A stretch of DNA of 17,295 nucleotides, taken from assembly GCA_016758965.1 (NCBI GenBank), contig JAEPRB010000494.1, positions 1-17,295 of the forward strand, read 5' to 3'. Shown piece after piece: positions 9,667 through 17,295 of this stretch (position 1 is the first letter of the stretch; every line of letters starts with the position of its first letter). Position numbers and translations under genes: made by a program. The notes below the pieces were generated by a model that saw nothing but the letters and a program-made list of their open reading frames with translations, did not search any database and was not told the origin of the DNA. The DNA comes from Circinella minor. Lineage: Eukaryota > Mucoromycota > Mucoromycetes > Mucorales > Lichtheimiaceae.

Positions 9667-9850
9667 AATTTAATGCAGCAATGGCAGCCTGATCATCCAG
9701 TTAAAACCCAGTTGGTTACGGTGGCCCGCATGTTTTTCAGTGCCCCTCTTTGTGAACTGGCGAGAGCAATAAGCTGAAACCAACGCGTGTTCAAACGAGC
9801 CAGAAAAACCACCCGTTCGACCTATACAGCACGTAGAGTTGTATATGAAT
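9667..9850. other. GC-richer patch of foreign appearance
   Basis: About 180 bp near 50% GC in surroundings closer to 30%. On the minus strand one frame ends LDDQAAIAALN and a TAA at 9667-9665, directly at the hairpin, and another frame reads SFEHALVSAYCSRQFTKRG before a TAA at 9672. No frame stays open across the whole patch on either strand. With the adjacent terminator-like hairpin it resembles the 3' end of a damaged bacterial gene. Alternatives are a fungal exon remnant or an assembly chimera. I do not recognise the gene. Confidence 0.35.
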
Positions 9851-10970
9851 CTGCACCAATAACAAAATATACGGTACACTATAGAATGAGATTCTAGTAC
9901 GTGTCACCATGAGTTTTAACTGATCCACTTGGTACCGCACAATTTAGAAATGGCTTATGAAGCAAGACTTTCAATCAAAGACACGTATATGCACAGGCTT
10001 TATTTAGAATAAGAGTGAGAATTCCATGTTACTGTGGAGTGATCAAGGACGTAACGAACATTTTTGAATCGCTAACTACCTAGTAATCATTTATCCTGTT
10101 TGATTCATGGTGGAAAAAAAAAGTGAGATGTCAACAAAAATGGAGAAGGTGTAAAAGAAAAGTTTCAAAAAAAAAAAAAATTCATTGTCTGATTGAATAA
10201 CTCTGCTGTTCGCAGCAAAAAGCTACTTTTTGATTATTTTAAGAAATACCACGCTTAAATCTCTTTCATAGCAAGGACATAAAGCTCATAGTCAATATTT
10301 TATCAGTACCTAAAAAAGTATATTATTATTTTTTAAATACATGACATATTTAAATAAATAACAACTACACCAAGAAAAGAAGAATCAGCATTGTAGTCCT
10401 TTATCTTTTTAATTACTTGAGTTATCCCAGTTCCATTTGGCTTTTAGAGTTGTAAGCAGTCCTTTTTAGCTGATCGAACAACAATCATAAATAAAACTTT
10501 AATGTCATACATGTCAAATATAACATGTTGATAAAAACCGTATAAAACATAACGATTCAATATATGGATTACCATTATCCATCAATTATATTATATTCAA
10601 GTAATAGTACCAGCAAATTGAATATGCTTTTTTTTTAATGTCTATGAGAGCAACGAACAAGGAACACCTGAGAGTAGATTACATTATCATGCTAATATTT
10701 TTGGAACAAGAGTGTTGTATGATTAAAAATTATGTTTATACACTCTTTACACTAATCTCACTAAATAATTATTTTAATTGGCAAATATGGCTCGGCTTTA
10801 GAGTTTAATAATATCATATTTCTTCACCCCCCTCTGCCAACAGCTATTATTTACTACGCTTTCTTTAAATTAGAGTTTCGTACACACTTCCTAATAGGGT
10901 CACATCTACCCTTTTTTTCCAAATTAAAATACTATCACATACGTAAAAGCAATTTGGTTATGTGAAAGCA
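9851..10970. other. Intergenic, no gene seen
   Basis: AT-rich with A and T runs. A small UUCG-type hairpin (10204-10217) and a C-rich match to the MULE terminal repeat at 10822-10837 are the only structured elements noticed. Confidence 0.6.
10822..10837 (+). repeat. Short match to the MULE terminal repeat
   Basis: TTCACCCCCCTCTGCC matches the inner part of the left MULE repeat (TTCACCCCCCCTCTGC), differing by one C in the run. It stands out in AT-rich DNA. It may be a relic of a related element end, or a coincidence helped by the low-complexity C run. Confidence 0.3.
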
Positions 10971-10976
10971 ATGCAT

Positions 10977-10986
10977 TATATAAATA
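10977..10986 (+). promoter_or_regulatory. TATA-like box upstream of the questin oxidase-like gene
   Basis: TATATAAATA lies about 130 bp before the ATG at 11117. A (CAA)n tract and pyrimidine-rich runs follow, as is common in fungal 5' leaders. Inferred from sequence and position only. Confidence 0.4.
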
Positions 10987-11001
10987 AATACATAACTCCC
11001 C

Positions 11002-11025
11002 CAACAACAACAACAACAACAACAA
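11002..11025 (+). repeat. (CAA)8 microsatellite in the 5' leader
   Basis: Eight perfect CAA units about 90 bp upstream of the start codon, probably within the untranslated leader. CAA-rich leaders are typically unstructured. Confidence 0.85.
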
Positions 11026-11116
11026 AAATTACATAAATAGCACCAATTTTTTTTTCTTAAAACTTTTTTTTTTTTTTATTTCTTCTAAATAATAATTTGA
11101 ACAACGAAAAAAAAAT

Positions 11117-12638
11117 ATGGGTGTTCTTCCAACTGAAATTAATCCCATTACATCTCATTATGCTATCCGTATTCCTGGTTCAGCACCAGGCGATCTATCA
11201 AAACATATTTTAATCGACAAAAATCATCAAAAACATGATATTTTTTATAATTCTTATGGTTTTCACAAGTAAAGTATTTATTTTCAAACTAAAAAAAAAA
11301 AAACATGCATATTTTTGGCGGGCCGTGATGAGCATTTTTTTTTTTTTTGGCATAACACGCATACTGATAAAGTATATATTTATATTGTAACAAGTCATTT
11401 GATACATCATTATTTAGCAGCATTTGCCTTTGGTGCAGATACAAAAAGATTACAAGAAATTTTCGATTTCCATGCATCTTATCAACGTCCTATTCCTCCT
11501 TCAATTACAACATTAACAAGAGACACTTATCGAAAAGAAATTCGTAATCGAGACGCATATACAAGTTATCTCAATTTATTTACAGATGAAATTGAGAAAT
11601 ATGGCGTATTAAAAACAGTGCGGTATTGGATTTTTAAAGATGAAATGTTAGCTCAACTGCTTGGCGGCTTATATCATCCATTGATTCATTTGGGTTATGC
11701 AATCGAGTTTAATTTACCCAAGGTAACTGCAGAAGCTTTGGCTATGATGGCTTGTTGTGCAGATTATCCTGCGCCAGTTATGAAACATTTAAATGATAAA
11801 ACAGAAGATGGAGAAGAATTGAAACAGATTATGAATGGTACCGAAACGGCCTTAGATATTTTTCAAACACTCTATAAAGATTCTGATTTTGATAATGTTA
11901 TCAAATATACAGATGAAACAAAGGCACAAAATGTTTATGATAATTCAGTAGTTATTAAAAAATTGCGTGAATATGCTAGTCAATGGCATTACAAAGGTAA
12001 GAGGGGAAAACGTGGTGAGGGTGGTAAATAATGTTACTTGTTATTATTATCTTTATAAGAGCACTAGAAATAATTTTGTATAATTTAAAAATATAGACGC
12101 CGGATCTAGTTTGGAAGAACTCTTTATCTTTAGTATTCTTTTATTTGTTGCTTCAGGTATTCGTGAACAAGGAATCAAACTGGATTTTTTCTTGGCTCAC
12201 GCAGTCACTTCTGTGCATGCAATCTATACAATTTTACCTTACTTGACACCTATTCAAGCTGAATTATTACTTCGTGCCCACTTTGCAGAAACATTAATGT
12301 ATTATGTTGCTCGAGGTCGTCCAAGTCTTCAATTGGATTCACTTGCAAACTACATATCATCTCAAGTTATTGAAGATAGCGAAAATGCATGGCTGGATGT
12401 CATCCATCTTGCTCTTAAAGCGCAAGAATCTCACTGCATAAAGGCTGTACGTGCCATCGCCACTGCTCAAATAGCTTATGGTAATCCTTCTTCTTTTGGT
12501 AATGATATTTTGCTTAAGGCAGCTCAAGTCATTGTGGATATTGGTGGTAAATCGAGTGTTCCAAATGTTGCTTGGAATTTTGCTGGTATTGGATTTAAAG
12601 AGACTTGGGAAAATTCACAAAATGATATGCGATGGTGA
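11117..12638 (+). CDS. Questin oxidase-like protein (DUF4243 family), three exons, 431 aa
   Basis: Exons 11117-11268, 11395-11996 and 12097-12638 join in phase over GT-AG introns of 126 and 100 bp and give 431 residues, the usual family size. Family marks are the N-terminal GFHNHLIHHYLAAFAFGA (about 48-65), whose codon for N51 spans the first intron; YQRPIPP (about 80-86); GGLYHPLIHLGYAIEF (about 141-156); and LDFFLAHAVTSVHAIY (about 280-295). The conserved His residues in these blocks (H50, H52, H145, H149, H286) are candidates for the active site. Family members such as GedK and AflY carry out Baeyer-Villiger-type oxidation of anthraquinone-like polyketides in ascomycetes. The substrate here is unknown and there is no neighbouring polyketide synthase, so a role in a toxin pathway should not be assumed. 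The ATG at 11117 is the first of the frame, shortly after an A-rich leader. No defect is seen. Confidence 0.9.
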
Positions 12639-12753
12639 AGAAGATTTCGTCTCTCTTTTTTTTGAAACACGAATGACTTATGCAGTATATATTATAACTG
12701 GATATTACTCTTGTTAATGATTAACCATTAGTTTATCTTATGTTTGCTTTTGA

Positions 12754-12759
12754 AATAAA
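12754..12759 (+). terminator. Polyadenylation signal of the questin oxidase-like gene
   Basis: AATAAA about 115 bp after the TGA stop, followed by T-rich DNA, the expected position for a 3' processing signal. Confidence 0.55.
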
Positions 12760-12779
12760 ACATTATTATTTTATATTGT

Positions 12780-14020
12780 ATACTTTTTAAGTTGGAGATT
12801 AAAACTAAAAAGCAAGACAATTTGGTTTTTTATAAAATGCAAATAAAAAACGCAAGTCGTACGTAGACCAAGAAAAGTGTTAAATATTGTTATATTGTGC
12901 ATAATTTCTCATACTAATTTATAAATTATTGTTGACATGGAGCACTGTATATGTTGCTGATAATAAAATCGGTTAATTGACGATTTCACGGAATATATGG
13001 AGGGATAGAACTCAAATATCCTATTTTATTAATCTACTATATATTACATTCTTAACATCAACCTATTATAACATTTTCTTTTTATGTTTTACATAGAAAG
13101 AGAAAAGAGTTGTGATTATCTTTTTGGTTTCAACGTGAATCGTTTTTTTAAAAAAGAGGTACGTACCATTTGACTAAAAATCAAAACACTTGTAATATAA
13201 GAGCTTTTGTATTTAGTTTAATTTGTATATAATAAATATAACAATATAAAAATGAATACTTGGAAATCAATGAATATTAAGATTATTTTTCCAAAACGTT
13301 GATATCAATGCTAGTTATAGAAGCATAGATGCGCCGAAAGGTCATGCTCTTTGATATTGCTGGAATTAAAAAACATTAATCTATAGATTCAGGCAACTTT
13401 CAGTTTTCCAACATTTCGTGATGCTCCAAAAGACGAAAGTTTTATTATCAATGTACTGTTGTAGAACTGGAAATAAGCAGGTGCTTTACATCAATTTTCA
13501 TTACTTTATATATTTGTTAAATTTGATGTAAGCTTGATAGAAAAATAAGAAAATGGTTTCCATTTCCATATAATACTATATTATGTTTTAGTATATTTGC
13601 CCCATTTTTATTTTAAACTTAAAGAATATCCACAATATGATATTATTTGTCAATTTAGCTTTCTCTTGACAGTTTCCATTCCAGCTGTTCTAGTATTATT
13701 GTTTTTCATAATGTTAAAAAGCATTAATGAAAAGGTCAAATAGCTGAGAGTTGTATAAAAAAATGTCTATAGTGGTCCGTGCATATTTTAAAACTTTATT
13801 ATTCTAGATTAGTTATCGACTGATATTCTTTGTTGAAATGAAGAATAAAAAGGATTTTTCTTAAAAAAGATATAATAATAGTTACAAATATATTAATAAG
13901 AATATGTTATTATTTTTTATAGAAGCAATTTTAAGCCGACTTATTTTATTATATGTGGTAAATTTCTATAGTAACGCGTTTTTTTTTTTCACTTTCTTTT
14001 CTCTCACCTCTTTTTTTTTT
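12780..14020. other. Intergenic, no gene seen
   Basis: About 1.2 kb of AT-rich DNA with stops in every frame. A pyrimidine-rich tract ending TTTACAG (about 13981-14024) directly precedes the reading frame at 14026 and looks like a splice acceptor or a leader. Confidence 0.55.
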
Positions 14021-14025
14021 ACAGT

Positions 14026-14255
14026 ATGATTCGCTCTACAAGATATCTTGCTTCACAAGCCACTACTGCACTTACTTCCATTGCCAATCCCACCAGCAAT
14101 GTTCGCCGCATTCGCTTGGTGGTGAATCCACCTACCCCCATTCTTACTTCTTCTCCGATTTCTACTTCTCCTCCTACTTCTGAACACGTCTTTGCTATTC
14201 CAGCTCCTGTTCGCAGGACTGTTGATCATTGGACTGCAATTGGTAATGCTCATGC
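14026..14255 (+). pseudogene. Ser/Thr/Pro-rich coding fragment, unclassified
   Basis: ATG at 14026 starts a frame reading MIRSTRYLASQATTAL, with Pro/Ser/Thr-rich TPILTSSPISTSPPTSEH and then RRTVDHWTAIGNAH. Codons are richer in GC than the flanks. After about 14255 the frame only crosses the antisense of the gypsy fragment, so its true 3' part has been lost or replaced. It could be the start of a retroelement ORF1 or a host exon. I do not recognise it. Confidence 0.35.
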
Positions 14256-14279
14256 CTTTGCTTCCAGATATTTATGCTT

Positions 14280-14750
14280 AGTGACTGGTAATTGTACAAT
14301 AAAATCCATTGAGATCGATTCCCATCTTTTTTGAGCTGGTTTTAATGGTTGAATTAATCCAGCTGGCTTCTTGTTTGATCCCTTGTTCCTTTGACAGCTA
14401 TCACATGTGCTAATATATTGTCGTACAGACTTTGCAATATCAGGCCAATAGAAATGACGTTCGACCTGTTCAATAGTGGCGTCAATTCCCCTGTGATCTG
14501 CTGATGGCAAATCATGATGATCTTGTAAAATACTTTTGAGTATTTACGGCATTCGTGGTACTATGAGCTGGTGATAATCTTTTCCATCAGGATATCGGTA
14601 TAGTAATTGATCTTGTAATTTATATCCAGAGACTTCAATTCCACAATGAAGTCGGTCCCATAAGTCTTTAGTAAAATCATCCTTACTATACTTGTCCTTC
14701 ACTTTATTTTCCACCATGGTTGTTTTGTGAAGTCTGGTGACGACTTGCAA
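14280..14750 (-). pseudogene. Ty3/gypsy integrase fragment (H2C2 zinc finger and start of the core)
   Basis: The minus-strand frame reads VENKVKDKYSKDDFTKDLWD, LLYRYPDGKDYHQLIVPRMP, a TAA at about 14546, then in the same frame ILKSILQDHHDLPSADHRG, VERHFYWPDI, YISTCDSCQRNKG and RWESISMDFIVQLPVT. HRG, RHFYWP and CDSCQ are the HHCC zinc-binding domain of retroviral-type integrases; SMDFI..LP starts the catalytic core. The rest of the core, reverse transcriptase, RNase H and LTRs are missing. The single stop fits CAA to TAA. It lies antisense to the LINE that begins at about 14750. Confidence 0.85.
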
Positions 14751-14752
14751 GA

Positions 14753-15160
14753 CAAGGAGACCCCCTCTCGCCTATTTTGTTCAATCTCGCCATCGAACCT
14801 TTATTACACTCTCTACAACTGGATGATAACTTTCATAGATATACTTTTACCACTTCCGACAAAGCACCAGCATCTCTACCAATACCACAACCAATAAAAA
14901 CTCTTGCATATGCAGATGACATTCTCGTCTGTCTTCATACTCCAGCTGATCTGAACGTCCTCTCTCAACATCTTAATACTTATAAGCTTGCTTCTAATCC
15001 AAAGTTCGATCGATCTAAAACTCGAACGATCTCCTTATCAGGTCAACCAAGCCCAAGGTGGAATTTAGCACTACAGGAACATGGTTTTACTGCCTGTTAT
15101 GACCGAACTCACTCTGATGCTCTTATTTATCTAGGCTTTCCTTTATACTCAGCTTCTGGC
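14753..15160 (+). pseudogene. LINE reverse transcriptase, catalytic palm fragment
   Basis: Starting at QGDPLSP (14753) the frame contains FNLAIEPLLHSL, the catalytic YADD at 14909-14920 (LAYADDILVCL) and YLGFPLYSASG. These are the successive conserved blocks of non-LTR reverse transcriptases up to the YLGF block. The frame is open throughout and is interrupted exactly after SASG by the solo LTR. Removing the LTR and one copy of the duplication restores SASG-QLDCFL in the same frame. Confidence 0.88.
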
Positions 15161-15586
15161 TGAGATATTTATGAATATGGATTAATAAGAAAATAAGGTA
15201 AGAATAGAAATGATAACAGAATAAGTCTTGTGAGAATCTTTCAGGTGTTTTATTATATGAAAAATAATATGATGATAAAAAGATAAAAAAAGATAATTAT
15301 TTCTATTACAAGTAAGTTTTATATATATATATATATATATATTAGATGTGTATTTTCTTGTATTTGTAGATGATGTTATATTATGATAAATTGTATATTA
15401 TGTGATTATGAATAAATAAATTATGCTTGATTATTATGTTTGTATTATATTATTATAAGGTGTGATTATGGTAGAATTATTATTTGTATATTAAGAAAGC
15501 AACCGATGTGAGATTATTTTAGTGTTTTTATATTTAGTTTATATTTAAATTATCTGAGATGAAGGATTGACGTGTGTCATACGACA
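15161..15586. mobile_element. Solo LTR of a retrotransposon inserted in the LINE
   Basis: This 426-bp AT-rich block starts with TG (TGAGATATTT) and ends with CA (CATACGACA). It is flanked by the perfect 5-bp direct repeat CTGGC at 15156-15160 and 15587-15591. TG...CA ends with a 5-bp target duplication are the mark of an LTR retrotransposon. With no internal coding region this is a solo LTR, the product of LTR-LTR recombination. It contains a long TA tract (a possible TATA promoter) and AATAAA motifs. It may belong to a Ty3/gypsy family, but no link to the nearby gypsy fragment can be shown. Confidence 0.85.
15321..15342. repeat. (AT)n tract inside the solo LTR
   Basis: About 22 bp of uninterrupted alternating AT within the LTR, a possible TATA region or slippage-prone microsatellite. 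Confidence 0.8.
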
Positions 15587-15591
15587 CTGGC

Positions 15592-17002
15592 CAACTGGAC
15601 TGCTTTCTGTCAAGTTTATTAACCTATATTCAACGACATTGTCAACTACATCAACGGAGAGGCCTCTCCATTCGGGGTCATGCCACTATTCTGAATGTTT
15701 TGATCTTGTCCAAACTCTGGCATATTCTTCGCGTTACTGGGGCCTCGATCCGGAATTTCCATTTACCACTGCGAAGTATTATCTCCAAGTTCTTGTCCCA
15801 CCGAATGTTTCCAAAAGTATCCTATCAAACCATGTGCCTACCACGAAATCAAGGGGGTGTCAGTTTTATTGGATCCTATTACACAACAAAATGCACTACA
15901 ACTCAGATGGCTACTACCTGTGCTCGAGGAATCTGAACCCTTTCCTGGACATATATTATGCTTAATACATCATATAATCTCTACAGGCAAATTTTCTTTT
16001 GACCATCGATTACTTATTTTCGACCCCAACACACGCAAACAACATTTAGCAGCATTAACTTCACCAGTCAACCTTATATATCGCGCTATCAATCAACTTT
16101 CCATCACCTAATCACCAGCTTTTCCACTCACCATCACCACCTGCCTCCAACTCTCAGTCCCAAGTATCTTTGATGTCAATCCAACAAATTCATCACACAT
16201 CAAATCGGGATACTACAAACTGCAAGTCAAAGATCTTTTTGTTTTTGACCAACAACTCCAACACTTATGAATACGTCAACCTCTTGATCGACCTCCTCAT
16301 CCTACTCTACTCAAACGGTTTTTGAATGATGCCACCAAGAACTTCTCCATCATTCTACGACCATTTTTTGCTCCACTCCTACTACCAAAGACTCATCCAG
16401 CTGGGGGGCACTGTGGCGAACTAGGTATTTTGGATCACACTCCTTTCTCTACTATGTTACTCCAACATGAAGCGCTCTCATCCATCAAACCACAAAAATT
16501 TCGGTCCTATACTGCATCACTTTCTATCATTCCTAACAACAATAAATCAATTAGGTGAAACGACTTCTGGTCTACCATCTTGGACCACACTGCATGCAAC
16601 ATACTTTATCGAATTTTTCATCACACCATTCCAACAGGCAATATACTCCACAAGATTAGTCCATCTTTTCTACCATCTCCACACTGCCGCATTTATTACT
16701 ATCCTATAGAGACACTTCATCATTTTCTAATTTGGTGTCCCAAAAAGAAGCAAATCTGGATTTTGATCTGGCAACAACTCTTCCATACACCTCCTCCACT
16801 GTACTCTATACTTGAAGCACTCACGAAAAACGCCAAGGTCCATCACTCCACATCTCCAAGGAAATTTCTTCAACTTTGTTCCTATGTAATCTTACAAATC
16901 TGACATGCACATTGGGCTACAGTCTTTGATGACAAACCATTCATCCCTCACCTGATCGCCACAACCGCAATCAACTCTATCATGCGTCACATTCAATTAT
17001 AA
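15592..17002 (+). pseudogene. LINE ORF2 C-terminal part, frameshifted and with stops
   Basis: Continues the reverse-transcriptase thumb and tail: QLDCFLSSLLTYIQRH, LSIRGHATILNVLILSKLWH, ISKFLSHRMFPKVSY and PRNQGG. A frameshift near 15855 follows, then ITQQNALQLRWLLPVLEE, LLKRFLNDATKNF, TACNILYRIFHHTIPTGN and HCRIYYYPIETLHHFLIWCP. The last piece is the C-terminal zinc-knuckle region, but the second Cys of its usual CxxC is now Tyr. After the frameshift a single frame runs to 17002 with stops at about 16109 (TAA), 16267, 16556 and 16901 (all TGA). The three TGA codons sit where Trp is expected. It is not functional. Confidence 0.85.
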
Positions 17003-17295
17003 CTACTCGATATTACAACTCTTCTACTCCTGTCATCTTTTCTTAGTCACAACCCAAAATATTACTCACTATTAAATATATATAATTAACAAACAACAAA
17101 AACAAAACGGCCCCAACCACCGCACCATAAATAACTATAGCCACAACCCTTTATTTTATTAATTTCTCATTGACTGTCGTACCTCGGTCAATCCTTGTTG
17201 ACATCACTTCGCTTCCCAATATGGTAACACTCCTAAAGTCACGCTTTTATTCTCAGATTATTATATATTTTAAAATTTTCTATTCTAATACAAGT
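17003..17295 (+). other. LINE 3' untranslated tail and flank, boundary unclear
   Basis: C- and A-rich, G-poor sequence follows the LINE stop and grades into AT-rich DNA. No poly(A) end or target duplication could be fixed, so the LINE's 3' boundary is undecided. No gene seen. Confidence 0.4.

Larger units (their letters stand above)
14753..17002 (+). mobile_element. 5'-truncated, degenerate L1-like LINE
   Basis: Plus-strand ORF2 remnant running from the middle of the reverse transcriptase (QGDPLSPILFNLAIEP) to the C-terminus (MRHIQL, TAA at 17000-17002), split by a solo LTR at 15161-15586. It begins beside the antisense gypsy fragment. Whether that edge is a 5' truncation at insertion or a later rearrangement cannot be told. 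The endonuclease and early reverse-transcriptase parts are absent. Similar LINEs are abundant in Mucorales. Confidence 0.82.

Noticed and set aside
10204..10217. UUCG-loop hairpin as a possible small RNA
   Set aside because: Only a 5-bp stem, no conserved flanks and no recognisable RNA family.
11315..11394. Frame start MAGRDEHFFFFW as the N-terminus of the questin oxidase-like protein
   Set aside because: It lies inside the first intron; splicing 11268 to 11395 gives the family motif GFHNHLIHHYLA.
11210..11477. Minus-strand frames over the start of the questin oxidase-like gene
   Set aside because: Low-complexity shadows over the intron and exons of a clear plus-strand gene.
12478..12717. 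79-codon plus-strand frame after the questin oxidase-like gene
   Set aside because: Out of frame with the last exon and without features of its own.
16267..16903. TGA read as Trp (alternative genetic code)
   Set aside because: The intact transposase and questin oxidase-like genes use TGG for Trp and the latter ends at TGA, so the LINE stops are better explained by mutation.
1..17295. CRISPR arrays, tRNA or rRNA genes
   Set aside because: No regularly spaced repeats, no cloverleaf-type pattern and no recognisable ribosomal RNA segments were seen by eye on either strand.

Overview
The window looks like nuclear DNA of a filamentous fungus, most likely an early-diverging one (Mucoromycota, Mucorales-like). 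The reasons are its AT-rich intergenic DNA, genes with short GT-AG introns (about 60-126 bp), an AATAAA polyadenylation signal, a questin-oxidase-family gene, and a dense mix of Mutator-like, LINE and Ty3/gypsy sequences. The taxon is inferred from gene style, not from a marker gene.

Layout. (1) 1-3670 is an apparently complete Mutator-like element (MULE). It has GC-rich terminal inverted repeats and one minus-strand gene. When its four introns are removed, five exons join in perfect phase into a 937-residue protein: a FAR1/WRKY-GCM1-like zinc finger, a DDE transposase core, a SWIM zinc finger, a basic linker and a C-terminal OTU cysteine-protease domain. (2) 3671-6950 has no intact gene. It holds a decayed minus-strand spliced gene of unknown family (4435-5727), a small orphan reading frame (3859-4155), a weak plus-strand exon candidate (5749-5907) and a possible pogo/Tigger-like transposon remnant (6262-6866). 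(3) 6954-9624 is a minus-strand gene of about 13 exons, clearly once coding but now damaged by a stop, a lost splice acceptor and a frameshift. Its C-terminal part carries a Glu-x-Lys motif like PD-(D/E)XK nuclease-fold proteins. Just upstream of its ATG are a perfect terminator-like hairpin and a GC-rich patch (9632-9850) unlike the surroundings. (4) 11117-12638 is the only ordinary-looking intact host gene: a three-exon, 431-residue questin oxidase-like (DUF4243) protein on the plus strand, with a plausible TATA box and polyadenylation signal. (5) 14026-17295 is a nest of retroelements: a coding-like fragment, an antisense Ty3/gypsy integrase fragment, a degenerate L1-like LINE, and within that LINE a 426-bp solo LTR bounded by TG...CA and a perfect 5-bp target duplication.

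The genes do not form a pathway. The window reads as a transposon-rich accessory region with one intact metabolic enzyme, one probably recent DNA transposon and several layers of decay. The most distinctive item is the MULE whose transposase is fused to a deubiquitinase-like OTU domain with its catalytic motifs intact.
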